Shown: positions 1 through 14,519 of the stretch, one piece after another
Position numbering within the stretch: position 1 is the first letter of the stretch
Layout of the letters: every line of letters starts with the position of its first letter
NCBI GenBank assembly: GCA_039881145.1
Contig: JAYKKI010000132.1
Coordinates: 2,766,501-2,830,500, forward strand
Reading direction: 5' to 3'
DNA length: 64,000 bases
Source of the DNA: Druceiella hillmani
Lineage: Eukaryota > Arthropoda > Insecta > Lepidoptera > Hepialidae
Notes under the pieces: model-generated
Told to the model about the DNA's origin: nothing
Databases searched by the model: none
What the model saw: the letters and a program-made list of their open reading frames with translations, nothing else
Translations under genes and position numbers: made by a program

Positions 1-373
1 CTTCTCATCTGTTACTCAAAATTTATTTGTTCTCCATATTTTACATGAAATCTTACTTCGTTGTTCAAATTTACGGTTGATTGATTCGTTTTTCTCACTT
101 CATATCAACTTTTCATTATTTTTTTAAGGGACGAAACTGCGAAATATAATTCAAACAGACAACCAAGGAAAAATAAATTAGATACAAAACAAATACTTTT
201 ACCAAGTGTCTGAGCGCAGTTTTGCAGCAATAAAATGAATTACTTAATATTTTTTTTATTTTCAAGCTTGTTCTGAAATACATTGTCAAATATAAATAAA
301 AGTCATTAAAATTATTATTAAAAAAATTAATTTCTTTCTATAATTTATGTTTAGCTATTAAAGTTTAAAAGTG

Positions 374-386
374 AATACTTAAAATT
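374..386. repeat. Target-site duplication of copy A (left)
   Basis: AATACTTAAAATT, repeated exactly at 690-702 on the other side of copy A. The last four bases of the usual element terminus (AATA) coincide with the start of this repeat, so the exact junction is ambiguous by up to four bases. Confidence 0.75.
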
Positions 387-441
387 TCACAATTAAATGA
401 AACTACGTGATGTATTATTTCTACTTCCTTTAAGTTCTTTA

Positions 442-482
442 CCACGACCTAGGTTTCGTTGTATTACAACATCTTCAGTTGA
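442..482 (-). ncRNA. Hammerhead ribozyme, weakened stem I (copy A, left arm)
   Basis: The minus-strand partner of the ribozyme at 554-594, in the opposite arm. Core CUGAAGA, stem II, GAAA, stem III and the GUC triplet are all preserved. The 5' strand of stem I has become UCAA, leaving a mismatch next to the cleavage site and only three weaker pairs with GUGG. Probably impaired as a monomer. Confidence 0.65.
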
Positions 483-553
483 GCTATTAGCAAAGATTAC
501 TAATAGCCCACCTAAACATAATAATAAAAAATACAAAAATATTTGCTAAAAGC

Positions 554-594
554 CCACCTGAAGATGTTGTAATACAACGAAACCTAGGTCGTGG
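554..594 (+). ncRNA. Hammerhead ribozyme, type I minimal (copy A, right arm)
   Basis: A self-cleaving RNA motif. Stem I is CCAC (554-557) with GUGG (591-594). The core CUGAAGA is at 558-564, followed by one extra U (565). Stem II is GUUGU (566-570) and ACAAC (574-578) with loop AAU. GAAA is at 579-582. Stem III is ACC (582-584) and GGU (587-589) with a two-base UA loop. The cleavage triplet is GUC, with predicted cleavage after C590. Every invariant core base is present. The extra U after A9 departs from the consensus; an extra base at this place is known in a viroid hammerhead. The short stem III is palindromic, as in hammerheads that work as dimers. Confidence 0.8.
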
Positions 595-702
595 TAAAGA
601 ACTTAAAGAAAGTAAAAATAATACTACATCACGTAGTTTCATTTAATTGTCAACAATGAATTTCTACAAAATTAACGCCAAATATATTCAATACTTAAAA
701 TT

Positions 703-2659
703 ACAATAGACCTTTTTAAGACAAAAATTGTCTAAAATTAATTATGGTTATTTATAATTATTATCAAGGAATACTAATATTTATACCTTTTTGGAGACAA
801 CAATGGATACACAAATCAAATTTGCCCCTAAAATTTTACAATATTAAGTTGTTTTTGTTAAAATTCAATATTAAAACGTATGCGCTACAAGAAAAGGAGT
901 AGATATTCGTGCATTATTTGCCCTCGTAAAAAAACTCCGGTCAAACAATACACGACGAACCGAAAAACACATCCAAATTTTAATTCCATATAATTACATC
1001 CTCCTCCTCCCTCGGTGCCTACCCGTTGTCTGAAAATCGCTATGCAAATAAGGGTGACATATAATACAATGAACCCAGAGAGGACCCCGATACTACCTTT
1101 CAAACATTGTTTTGAAAAGAATACCCTTGAAATGTGAAAATTAACAACACAAATATTTAGTACAAAATGTAAACGATAAAAAATGTAAACGAATCTACAA
1201 TTCATTCCTCAGGCTGGGTAAACTTCAATTCAAGGATCCTCTAAATCAATACAACCAAAATTCCAGGGTAAACGGAATCCTTATATATACGTGGCATTCG
1301 TAAGGTAACAATATATAGGATTCAGCACTCGATATTTTTTATAGTATAGTAAATAGCGTACTGACTGGCACCTGTCCTTTATTTAACGCAATATCGAACG
1401 ACGTTTTGACGTGCTCTACGTTTGACAGAAGAAGGACACCGTTATTGGGGCTTGCAATATTTCAAAACGAAATACACGTTCGTATGTGGGAAAAGATGAA
1501 ATGGAAAAGCTGATATTATAAAAATATTTAGTTCTTTTTTAGGAACTTGCGACCGTGAGCGAAGAAAATTGATCAAGGTGGACAGTATTTTTCACATTTA
1601 TTATATATGTACCATTGCACCGTTTTCGTTATAATGCGTATCTTTGTACTTAAATATAACTATTTATCAGTACAAAATTAATATGATTGAACAGCACAAC
1701 CTTAATATTACATATAATATTATTACCTTAATGCATGTAATATTAAATTTATACTGTTAAATAAATCTTGTATATGTTATCTTTAACATTTTTTTTGTTA
1801 TGTTTATGTTAGCTTTAAGTTGTTTTTTTTTGTAACAAAATAAGACTGAAATGTTGTGGTCTATACTCATTTACCATGTAATTGAGATAGTAAAAAAAAT
1901 TGCTTGAGTAATTCTGTTCCCATTGTCGAGTTAGATATTTATTTGACAACAGCAAAATGAAATTGTAAATGTTTAATGAAATTAATAACGTACGTTTCGT
2001 TCATCTAATTTCGAAAACGATGCAGAATTACATGATTATAAAATAAAATTTATAACTAATTTTTCAATATTCTTAGCTTCTAAGAATGATTGTATTGAAT
2101 ATAATCTATGCATTTAGCATATTTTAACAAAAGTTTTACCAAAAGCCAACCATAATAACGAGAAGTATTTATTTGTTACGATCAATAGCGGAGGCTTCGT
2201 CAAGTCATGGGAACGTAAATGTCAAATTCATTTAGTTTTTAAAATTAATAATTATGCTGCTTTTCGTTTAAAAACAGTTACGTTTTACAACATATTTCTG
2301 GATTTAAGGTAACGGTTTCTCTCTGGAAAATAAAAAATAGGTGTTTACTGTGTCTTTTCTGAAAAAAAGAGAGTCCAGTTTATTTTCTACAATGTATAAT
2401 AAAAAAATGAAATTCGTCTCAGGGTATATCGCAACTCGCATAGCATTCTATAACCTTTAATTTTTTTTAACATTGTTGATTCAATTGACCCGAAATAATT
2501 TTAATTGAATGTTCTAATCAAAAACTTTTTAAATTCTTATGTAAAAAAACACATGGTAGGGAATAAATTGCATTTAATTTTCAAACTTCGTGCTTAATAA
2601 GTAGTTTCCAAAAATCAAAGATACTTTGAAATCTCAATTTCAGCATTCGAAATACCTTT
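703..2659. other. AT-rich spacer, no gene recognised
   Basis: No convincing coding region. The 106-residue minus-strand open frame at 885-1205 has no recognisable domain and is consistent with chance. A somewhat GC-richer patch at 1370-1580 ends in a pyrimidine-rich tract plus AG at about 1540 that resembles a splice acceptor, but no exon can be supported. Confidence 0.5.
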
Positions 2660-2666
2660 TTCGAGT

Positions 2667-2910
2667 TCGATATCTTTCCACTTAATATGGTATTCGCAGA
2701 TATGTTTTAAAAAAGGTAAATGGAGACTCAATTTGATTCTATCCGAAAACATTCCACTCAATATGGTGTTCACGAATCTGTTTTAGAAAATGAAAAATGG
2801 TAAATGGAGACTCAATTTGATTCCATCCAAAAACATTCTACTCAATACTGTGTCCTCAAATGAGTTTTAAAATGGAACCTCAATTTGATTATGTCCGAAA
2901 CATTTCCATC
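2667..2910. repeat. Tandem repeat, three degenerate units of 76-84 bp
   Basis: Units begin with TTCCACTNAATATGG-like sequence at about 2676, 2752 and 2836. Each contains GGAGACTCAATTTGATT or a close variant and ends near TCCGAAAACATT. Spacings are 76 and 84 bp. No coding meaning is apparent. Confidence 0.75.
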
Positions 2911-4685
2911 ATTATTCCAAAAAGGGTTTTTGAAATGAACAATTTTAAATAAAACTTCAATTCAATTTTGAAAGACCCGTCCGTCAAACTACCATTCGAT
3001 AAGTTGTGCAAATAAAATCTGGCACCTTTATAATATAGGAGATGTAACGAAACTTGTTTAAATATTTCGCTACACAATAATTGAGATAATTCCCCCAACG
3101 ATACACAAAATTTTCTTGTATATAACTAAAGACCTTTTTCTTTATTAAACCTTTATTGACGATTTGAAACTAAATTACAAACAAAACAATGTTAGATTTC
3201 AACTCTCACTTGACACGGAATATATTTTCCAATATTCTTTGAGTTATAAGAAAATAGAACATGATATTAAAGCTTGAAACGAATTCATAAAACGCGTCAC
3301 TGAGCTTGTGTACGTAAGAGTTTGTTTACGAGGGTCGGAAAGATAAATGAGAATGTATGACGGATTGTTATTGCGAGAAAATACGTGAATAGCGTAGTAA
3401 TAAATGTAATGATGAACAAGCAAATCCTGGGAGATATGACCTTGAAAGAGTGTTGTGGAGTTGGTACTGATAATAATGTGGAAAAGAGAGTTACTTTTTG
3501 GGTTCCTAGCCAAACAAGGACACCTTTTAATTTCGACCTGCCTGTTCCTTAGTTTCAACAAGTTTAAACCTATATGCATAAAATTATGCTATTATATGCT
3601 TAAGATAAAGATCGCAATTAATATGTGACAAACATATTAATTGCGATCTTATGTATCTCCCTGTTTTAAATAGTGAGGATGAAGAAAACAATTGGCGTAC
3701 CCTGTTGTACGATATTTTTTTAAGACTTTTAAAGTGAAATTTTGGTTCTATATATTACCTTTCCTTTTCTAGCCGTATTGGTACTATATACTATCTCTCC
3801 TTTTCTAGCTGTATACAAAATATATGTCCCTTTCCGTTTCCAAATAAGATTGTAAAATGTGAGAAAATTCTAAAAGTAGACTTTAAGACTTACAATGAAA
3901 TGAAATTATTCTGAATAATCAAACTTTATTAGTTTGAAAACTATAAACAATTCTTAAGTGCGCGGAAATAACGCGGACGGAAATTACTTGACGACCAAAT
4001 TTGCTGATGTACCTAAGATAAATCAATATGTATTGATGAAATATATTTAGCGATATTTAATTTAAAAAATCCGGAAAACCAACAAAAATTTCAGGTTTAA
4101 CTCTTGGGGTATTAAAATCCTGACAAACTACCATATGTATTTATTTTACATATTTTTATGTTACACTCATACATGCCCACGAGTGTAACAGTAAAAATAT
4201 AAAAAATTTATGTAATCTGATTTTCTCATTCTGATCCTCATTGGAGCATGGTTTGAAACGCACTTGACCTGTTTTCGTTTATAAACTTCGGAAAAATAAA
4301 ATTTTACAGTACAATTACTAAATGAATAAGTAAAAAATTTTTATACATAAATCATCCAATAATTATATAATTAACATTATTAGAATCTTCTAATCTATAA
4401 CCTATGACATTCAATGGATAACGTAATATTATATAAAGTAGCGAGTTTTGCGGCAGTATACCTACAAAACTTTAAAAGCCCTCCAACGCGCACAATTGTA
4501 ATATATTTAGGTAAAAATACTTCTGATATTTAAGTTCCAATTTCTAAAATATTCATGACTTTTGCTTCATACTTTCAAGTACAAAGCTATAACTTAGCAA
4601 CTTCAGTGTTAAGTTCTTTGCATGTTAAGTTAGGAAAATCTAAAATAGCAGCGTTCTAGTCGTAAATCTTGCTCTTGAGCATGTG
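2911..4685. other. AT-rich spacer with one strong hairpin
   Basis: No gene recognised. The 111-residue minus-strand open frame at 3244-3579 shows no known motif. The stretch holds the perfect hairpin at 3608-3650, listed separately. Confidence 0.5.
3608..3650. repeat. Perfect 19-bp hairpin with 5-base loop
   Basis: AAGATCGCAATTAATATGT at 3608-3626 pairs without mismatch with 3632-3650; the loop is GACAA. No flanking terminal duplication was recognised. It could be a remnant of a palindromic element or a small-RNA precursor; the sequence does not decide. Confidence 0.8.
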
Positions 4686-5250
4686 GTTCTACTTAAACTA
4701 CAGTTTTATCGTGGTATATTTGAAATATATCGAGGCTAAAATATGTGCGAAATATGTCACGGTAAATATTTAGTTATGCTAAACGTTTAAGTTTTATCGA
4801 GAGTATTATTATTATTTGAAAACATATATTTTCCGATATTTATTGTAACTAGTATTTATTGTCAGTCATTTCAGTTGATTGATATTGATTAGAATGTTTC
4901 GTTATAAATATTAATTTAAATACGTGTTATGAACAGTTGTGGTAACGTTTAAATAATATTAGCACCATTTTCGGTTTTCATTGTTAAAGTCGGTTTATAT
5001 ACAATTTGATCTTGGTATATTTGAAATATATCGAGGCTAAAATATATGAGAAATATGACTCGGTAAATATTTAGTTAATTTAAAGTATATATTTTACTAA
5101 ATTTATTGTAACTAGTATTTCTTTTCAATCATTTAAGTAGATATTTACTGGAATTTGGTTTTCACTGCTAAATTAAAGTCGGTTTATTTACACTCTTTTG
5201 TTTATAAGAAAATCGCATACAATTTCATACCAATGGTGATCGCGAATAAT
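4685..5250. repeat. Tandem duplication, two diverged ~300 bp units
   Basis: The first unit starts near 4690 and the second near 5013, both with TGGTATATTTGAAATATATC followed by GAGGCTAAAATAT. Both also share TTATTGTAACTAGTATTT (near 4842 and 5103) and a TTTTCAnTGnTAAAnnAAGTCGG-type block. Diverged by substitutions and short deletions. No gene seen. Confidence 0.75.
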
Positions 5251-5818
5251 CGTGCGAGCATTAGTTTTATTAAATTCTGTATTCAGTATACTTCTAAGCT
5301 TGAACTGTACTTTTGTTTAATTCAAGACTTGTATTCAAGTGGTGTGTTCAAAAAATTCATTTCTCATTCTAACCACATGCACATTTATTAAAAAAAACCG
5401 TACTGTTATGTAAAATATCACTTTTACGTCTTGTGAGAAATTTTATTACGTATACTGTTAATCAAATATATAAGTTATGTAAATAAATGTTTAAAAAAAC
5501 CATTCATATTTGTTTTACGTTTTATAATAGACATAGTTAACTCCAATTTTTTCCATACCACCTCCCCCGCCTAATCTTTGATATGTTTACGGCATTTTTA
5601 TGTCCTTGATAGGTACAGTTGGCAATACATTTACATGGGGAAAAATACATAAATATTAAACGTTAATTGCGTAGTAAAAATATTTTATAATATTAAATTT
5701 TCATATCTGCCAAAATATTCAGGAAAACCTCGTAGTGCGAGTTCTGCTCGAACTAAACAGTTTATTTGATAATGAACCGTATATGTTTTATTCGATAAGA
5801 AAATTGTTAGTTTTTTAT

Positions 5819-6370
5819 CGATAAATATAACATTTTTTGAGCTAAAGGAACCTACTACGTATGTATAGCATTTTCCCTTCCTTACGAGATATATTCGCTG
5901 TGTGTTTTGTTCAAGACTGTATCGATATTTAGTTTCTTAAAAGAAAAAAAAAACTAAATAGCGAATTCACATAGTTCATAATATTTCTATTGAGCTGCAA
6001 AGGTTACTTTTTTTTATCTTTCTCTATACAAATGTACTGTTTAGTATATTTTTAAATATATATGAGGAAAAGAAGTTCGCAGAAGAACTTTTTATTTTAT
6101 TTTATAAGAATATTATTTGTTTATCGGTAAATTTAACATTTGGTGAGCTAAAGGAACCTTATACTTATATACAGCGTTTCGCTTCCTTGTCACATATATT
6201 TGCGAACTGTGTTGTTAAAGACTGTATCGATACTTAGTTTATTAAAAAAAAAACTAAATAGCAAATTCACGTAGTCCATAATATTTCAATTGAGCTCCAA
6301 AGATTAATATAATCTTTTACTATACAAATATATTGTTCAGTATATTTTTAAATATTCACGAGAAAAAGAG
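5819..6370. repeat. Tandem duplication, two ~300 bp units
   Basis: Units at about 5819-6075 and 6122-6370 share GAGCTAAAGGAACC, GACTGTATCGATA and TAGTTT...AAACTAAATAGC, which forms a small internal hairpin in each copy, and TTCAGTATATTTTTAAATAT near the end. No coding capacity. Confidence 0.8.
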
Positions 6371-8725
6371 ATACTTCGTTCGTTTTATTTAAACTAAATT
6401 GCGTAAACTGTTTAACATACAACAATTGGTGTTTTGGTTTAAAAACAGGATGTGTATAATAAAGAAAAAATATTATAGAATTCTGTGTGTTGCATTTTTA
6501 AAGATAAAGCTCTTCAAACATCGCAAGATCAATTGTAGACATTTTTTGGACTAAAACCGACCTTCTGCCGGTCTGCTACTTTTTAACTACCTTGATTTAG
6601 CTATATTTTATATAATTAGAGAAAATAAATATTTATACCCGAGAATAAATACTTTTTTTATTTATACGTAATAAAAATTACGATATTTGCAAAGTACTAC
6701 GCATCATGGGTAACGGTTTTTAAGTTTTATTCCATACCAAACTAGAAGCCTCCGGCAATAGGACGGATATACGGACGAAGGAAAAACGTCACAAAAAAAG
6801 AATTATATTCGGACTTGGTATCTGTCAAAACTCAAAAAAAATATATTAGATTTATTTTTTATTCTGACGTATAGTTTAACTACAAATTGTTCACCTTGAT
6901 TAGGTTTTGTAACTAATTCAATTAAAAAAAAATTATTACGTTTAGATTCTACGTCTAAATTACAGCTTATTCAATTTATAGCTCTCTTTTAGTTGTTTAT
7001 ATTTTACAATAACTTTTCTATGAAACATTTGTAAGTTTACTTTTCCAAGCTTATTATGGATTTAAGTTTTTATAAATTATTCTTCAATAAAGATAAATTC
7101 GATCTATTGGCCCTTTTAATCGGACATAGAATATTAAACACAGATTCCTTCTTTCTATGGAGTATTAATTGCTTTTAATCTTTTTTAAAAAATTTTAACA
7201 TACTAAAGTACGAAGCAAAATTTCTATGTATAAGTTTCATGCGTCAAATAAGTACATTTTCAAATTACCAAGTGAAACAAGATTGTTCGAAATTAAACAA
7301 AAAAACATGACAAACTTAGTTCGTACATGATCTTTGCGTACCACCATGTTCAGTGAGATTATTAATAAAAAATTGCATCGAAGCTAACATGTCCAATTTC
7401 GAGTTTTAAGATACTAATGAGTAATTACTATCGCTACACACATATTATCGAAATACATTGTATATTAAACTACCAACAAGATTATTTACTGTCTCTTATT
7501 TCTAAGTAAGTTAATCATCACAGATTCATTTATTAACAAGATTTATGTTTCCTACCAAACTTTTACCTAGCAAACTCGTTTTGGGCACGCGATGTCATGG
7601 TTCTACGGAGCTTAAGCAAAACTCGAAGCTCGCTTAACGGTTCCACTATCTCGTAAATAACCGACTCCACCATCCATCTTAAGGCGGTTCTTCTGCTCTA
7701 CAGTTCGCGATTTTATAAAGACTGTAGTGATTTATTTGATTTTCACGATGCCTACTTTTTATTTCTTGTAGATCCAACAGTCGCATCTCGTAAATTTAAA
7801 AGTCAAATGGGTCGTTGAAAATAGATGAACCGAGCGTATTGTTGAATTAAAATTTACTTAGAAGGAAAACGAAATGAAAAGTAAATTGTAAAATATAAAA
7901 TAAGACAATTCTATTTAGATAGGTGGAAGACTTTAATAAAATTTTATCAATGTCTGATCGCGAAATAGTTAAATAGGAATTTTATAATTTACACTTTCGC
8001 AATAAAAAATATAGTATTTTTTTTTATTTGCCTTCCGCGTATTATTTCTAGAATTACCAATTAAACTATTTCAATTTTATTCTTATTAACGTTTGGGTAC
8101 GCAGGTGATAATTCTTGAAAAACTTTTGAAAATACATTTTTGAAAGTTTAATAGAAAAACACTTTTCTGAAATTAAAGTTTAATTTTTCAAGATTTCGTA
8201 GTGTCATCAGATCTTTCTTATTTAATATTACATGACACTGTAGATAGAAATCATTAAGTGAACTTGGGTAGAAAATTCTTCATGCGAATGCCTGGTTGGT
8301 ATTTTTTTTGTTAATATAGGTATATATTTTTTTTAAATATGTATATTGTTATGAAAATTTCTATTTCACACCAAAATATACGAACTACAATAAACACATT
8401 GAGTTATTGTTAACTTTTTCAATATAGATATAACAGTTATTGTTAATTTTTTTAATAAAATTTTTAGCAAAGAATTAAAGTTATTTCTAAATAAAGTTCT
8501 TTTGTATTTTATATAAAACAAATTTCTGTTTTTTATACAAAACAAATTTTATTAGTTCCTTTAGTCATTATTTAGGATATTTTACATATTTATGCAGTAT
8601 AGTCGATCAGTTGGAATAATTAAGAAAGGTAGACTTTTGGTGAAATATATGTAACTATTATGTATCTACTCCTAAGTCCGGTTCTGTCTGATGGACTACC
8701 AGTAACGTTTTAATCCTAAACGATG
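6371..8725. other. AT-rich spacer, no gene recognised
   Basis: No convincing coding region, RNA gene or mobile element. A GC-richer patch at about 7580-7700 has no recognisable content. Confidence 0.45.
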
Positions 8726-8727
8726 CC

Positions 8728-9780
8728 GCCACAAATCCCACTGCTATTATGGATTATGTGGTTAGGGAGTTAAATGGTGGACGGCAGGTAAATGTGGTTT
8801 ATTTTGAATTTATGATGGCATTTGACCGAGTCGATCATGATATTCTGTTAGTAGAATTACTGGTGACTGATATGTCTACCGCCCTAATAAAATTTTTCAC
8901 CAATTTCTTTCGGATTCGGAAACAAAATATCTAGGTTGGAAATTTCAAATCGCAGCTTTATAGTATTCAATCTGGAGTATACCACGGTAGTAATTTATGG
9001 AGTATGCCACGGTAGTAATCTATGTTTCTTATTATGATTAATGACTTACCATTTGCAGTTTTCGGTACTTTTCGTGGCCTTCTGTTTACAGATCATTGGA
9101 AACACTCTGATTGTGTGCTGTTACAAAGTAATATCGACTAAATATTTCAATGTATTATACGGAATAAGATACATTTTAATATTGAAAAATGTCCAATAAT
9201 GATTTATAATTCCGAAGTATACACTTGATGAACAATTATGAGTTAAATGGACCAGGGTTCGAAAAGGTATCATCTGTTTGGTATGTTTATCATGGAAACT
9301 AGTCAGAAGGCCCGCGAAGTGTTGGAATTTATGACGTGGTATTCCCAGTTTAATCTATCTTGCGGATTTTCAAGAATCGTATTATCTTTGAAAAGAATAC
9401 AGTCATCTAATGATTTCCATGTGAAATAAACTAATTTGGCAGACAATATTAAAAAATGTTTAAAAGATCTTGGTTTAAAAAAATATTAAGTTTCTATAGT
9501 CAAATTTTTTAATCGGTATATTTGAAAATAATTAATTTTGGCTCCGAATGGAACTATTTTGCTGCGGCATTTTTCAAAATGAATATATAATAATGTGTGT
9601 ATACATTTCAGTCTTGGGTTTAAAAAAAATTGCTCCTGACTCCTCCTTACACATAGGACGAAGTCATAACTCTTTGATCTGTTTAGAGTGCATATGGACA
9701 CCCAGCAGCGCTCACTTGTTGTTCACACACTTACGTAGATCAACGCTAAATTACGTTGTGTGAGCAATCTCGGTATTTGT
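8728..9780 (+). pseudogene. Non-LTR retrotransposon reverse transcriptase, decayed
   Basis: A degenerate reverse transcriptase of a Jockey/CR1-like LINE. The frame from about 8728 reads NPTAIMDYVVRELNGG, then QVNVVYFEFMMAFDRVDHDI (family pattern: aromatic-D-F-x-K-A-F-D-x-V-D-H). Downstream, split over frames, come SGVYHGSN (family SGVPQGSxLGP), FLIMINDLPFAV, LLFTDHWKHSD (family LLFADDxK), NIEKC and, near 9310, QKAREVLEFM of the thumb/connection region. The catalytic A/V-D-D of the palm is replaced by TDHW, stops and frameshifts abound, and a 26-29 bp segment around 8970-9020 is duplicated. The end near 9780 is uncertain. Clearly non-functional; the exact clade is not resolved. Confidence 0.8.
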
Positions 9781-10774
9781 ATGCTTTATTGACAGCTTAG
9801 CAATGCTATTATGGAGTTGCTTTGATAGTTCAGGCCTGATAATTAATTCTACGTCTAATTATAATTAACATTGGGGCAACGTTAAAGTTAAACATAAATA
9901 TTTAATAAATTAATAAAAGTTGATTTAACCAGCATAAGTACCGTTATTCTTTTTCACATTTGTATCTCAGATGACCGGATAATGAAAGTGATAACGAAAC
10001 TATTTAGAAAATTTCTTACAGTGGGCCTTTTAAATATTTGTCCAAAACCAATATTAAAATTGTTAACGAAAATTAATTTCGACGAATGATTGTACTTTAA
10101 ATAAACATGCGACTTATTAGGGGAAAAGAACAGACACAAGATCTACCACCTAATAAACACTTTATATTCATGAAACGACTTTCGACTTGTAAATGTCAAG
10201 ACTTGTTTATGTATGTGTGCGTATATATATACATACACAGAAGTAACATGAGTTATGAATTCCAGTAAAATAAACAACATTATACTAGGAAAAATACTTG
10301 CCTTTACCCCGATTTCAGGCAGTATGCTAATCATATGTATTCTAATGTTACTGCATTCCTTTAACTTACCTGAAACAAATTTAAAAACAGTTTTAGTTGC
10401 ATAATTATGAAATGATATAATTATAATATATGTGTGTAATAAATGCATTAGATCCTTAACTCTTTAGGCAATATTCGTTATAAAGAAGTGACCCTATAAA
10501 TTTATGTAAAATATAAAGAGCTTTTCCCGCGGCTCCGCATTGACAAAAACTCCGTTTACTAGTATTCCCCACCTGATGACAATACCTATGTAAAAATACG
10601 CTGAAAAATAAGCAATAATAAACGATTATTTTTAAAAATATTATTTCAGAAATGACAACTGTTTAATGTAAAAGAATTTTTTACATTTACATGCTTGTTT
10701 ATATAAAGATTCACAAGTTTTCACAATAAACATTAATGAATATGGTGTTTAGCAAGAATACTTTTATATAAAAG

Positions 10775-10779
<5 letters not shown>
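9781..10779. other. AT-rich spacer with a possible Helitron-end scrap
   Basis: No gene seen. At 10519-10538 AGCTTTTCCCGCGGCTCCGC reads, on the minus strand, like the GC-rich subterminal part of insect Helitron 3' ends (GCGGAGCCGCGGGAAAAGCT), but the CTRRT terminus is not preserved (CTCTT instead). The Helitron reading has confidence of about 0.3. Confidence 0.35.

Positions 10780-10840
<61 letters not shown>
10780..10840. repeat. (TA)n microsatellite
   Basis: About 30 uninterrupted AT dinucleotides. Confidence 0.95.
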
Positions 10841-10843
<3 letters not shown>

Positions 10844-11171
10844 CAATAAGCTTTTTGTGGTTGTTATTCTTTCGGCAGCGTATTAAATTTTTCGTACGCG
10901 GACACAATGTCTATAGTATTTATTTTCATATCTCTACTACTGTAAATATTTTTGTAATTATATATAGTTTATCTTGAATCTATGATGTATGCTATTGATT
11001 AACAACATTTATTTGAAATATTTTGGGCCTTTTAAACGTAGGATAAAGATAAAGAAACTATTAAATGAGAACAGACGATAGGTTCGGATACTTGTCTGGG
11101 TTTATAAGATGATTTTAATTTAAATAGATACTCAAAATAATGTCTTAAATGCAATTAGCAACTTATACCGG

Positions 11172-11722
11172 CAGAAATACGGTTTTAAAACTGAGCTCGA
11201 GGCTTCTAGAAACTGTGATAGTTATATAAATTTATTTTATACTTAATTCGATATATTTAATTATTATACTTTTGGTTCGATGTAAACACTATATGTTTGA
11301 TTCAAGAGTCTTTTGGTGTTTTGAAACTAAGCTCGAGGCTTTTAGAAACTGTGATAGTTTTATTAATTTATTTATACTTAATTCGACATATTTAATTATT
11401 ATACGTTTGGGTCGTTGTAAATACTATATGTTGGATTCAAGAGTCATCCGGTGTTTTAAAACTGAGCTCGAGTCTTCTAGAAACTGTGATAGTTATATTA
11501 ATTTATTTATACTTAATTCGATATATTTAATTATTATACGTTCGGTTCGATGTAAACACTATATGTTCGATTCAAAAGTCTTCTGGTATTATCAAACTGA
11601 CCCCGAAGCTCCTAGAGATTGTGATAGTTACATTAATTTATTTTTACTTAATTCGATAGACTTAATTATTATACGTTTGGTTCAATATAAACAACATACA
11701 TTCGACACAAGATTCTTCTAGT
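11172..11722 (+). repeat. 135-bp tandem repeat, open for three units
   Basis: Four units plus a partial fifth. The marker AGCTCGAG (or a variant) occurs at 11194, 11330, 11465 and about 11600, giving periods of 136, 135 and 135 bp. Because 135 is a multiple of three, 11272-11721 stays open and encodes three 45-residue repeats with the pattern RCKHYMFDSRV...NCDSYINLFILNS...YLIIIR. The first unit has an extra base and is out of frame. I recognise no domain, signal peptide or promoter. The open frame may be only a by-product of a repeat whose unit length is a multiple of three. Confidence 0.8.
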
Positions 11723-14481
<2,759 letters not shown>

Positions 14482-14486
14482 TATAA

Positions 14487-14519
14487 ACGAGGGGCCGTTT
14501 TTAAGTTCGCGGAATGGAG
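14487..14519 (+). repeat. mariner left terminal inverted repeat
   Basis: ACGAGGGGCCGTTTTTAAGT and the following TCGCGGAATGG match the right end at 15667-15698 in inverse orientation, with one or two differences. Confidence 0.85.

Larger units (their letters stand above)
387..689. mobile_element. Foldback hammerhead element, copy A (full length)
   Basis: A long inverted repeat. The left arm starts near 389 (CACAATTAAATGAAACTACG) and the right arm ends near 650, with a loop around 490-545. Beyond the right arm lies an extension of about 40 bp ending at the terminus GCCAAATATATTC; the left side has no such extension. The 13-bp direct repeat AATACTTAAAATT flanks it at 374-386 and 690-702. Both arms contain a hammerhead-ribozyme-like core. 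No coding capacity. Seen: arms, one-sided tail, flanking repeat. Inferred: a non-autonomous retroelement related to Penelope-like elements. The alternative is a MITE with long terminal inverted repeats, but 12-14 bp duplications are long for known DNA transposons. Confidence 0.8.

Noticed and set aside
391..650. Copy A as a classical MITE with long terminal inverted repeats
   Set aside because: Flanking repeats of 12-14 bp, a one-sided extension and ribozymes in both arms fit poorly. Kept as the alternative, not the main call.
885..1205. 106-residue minus-strand open frame
   Set aside because: No domain, hydrophobic composition expected from AT-rich DNA, no signals.
1370..1580. Possible first exon and splice acceptor
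   Set aside because: Only a pyrimidine tract plus AG; no coding frame or partner exon.
3244..3579. 111-residue minus-strand open frame
   Set aside because: No recognisable motif, no second copy, length within chance for 64 kb in six frames.
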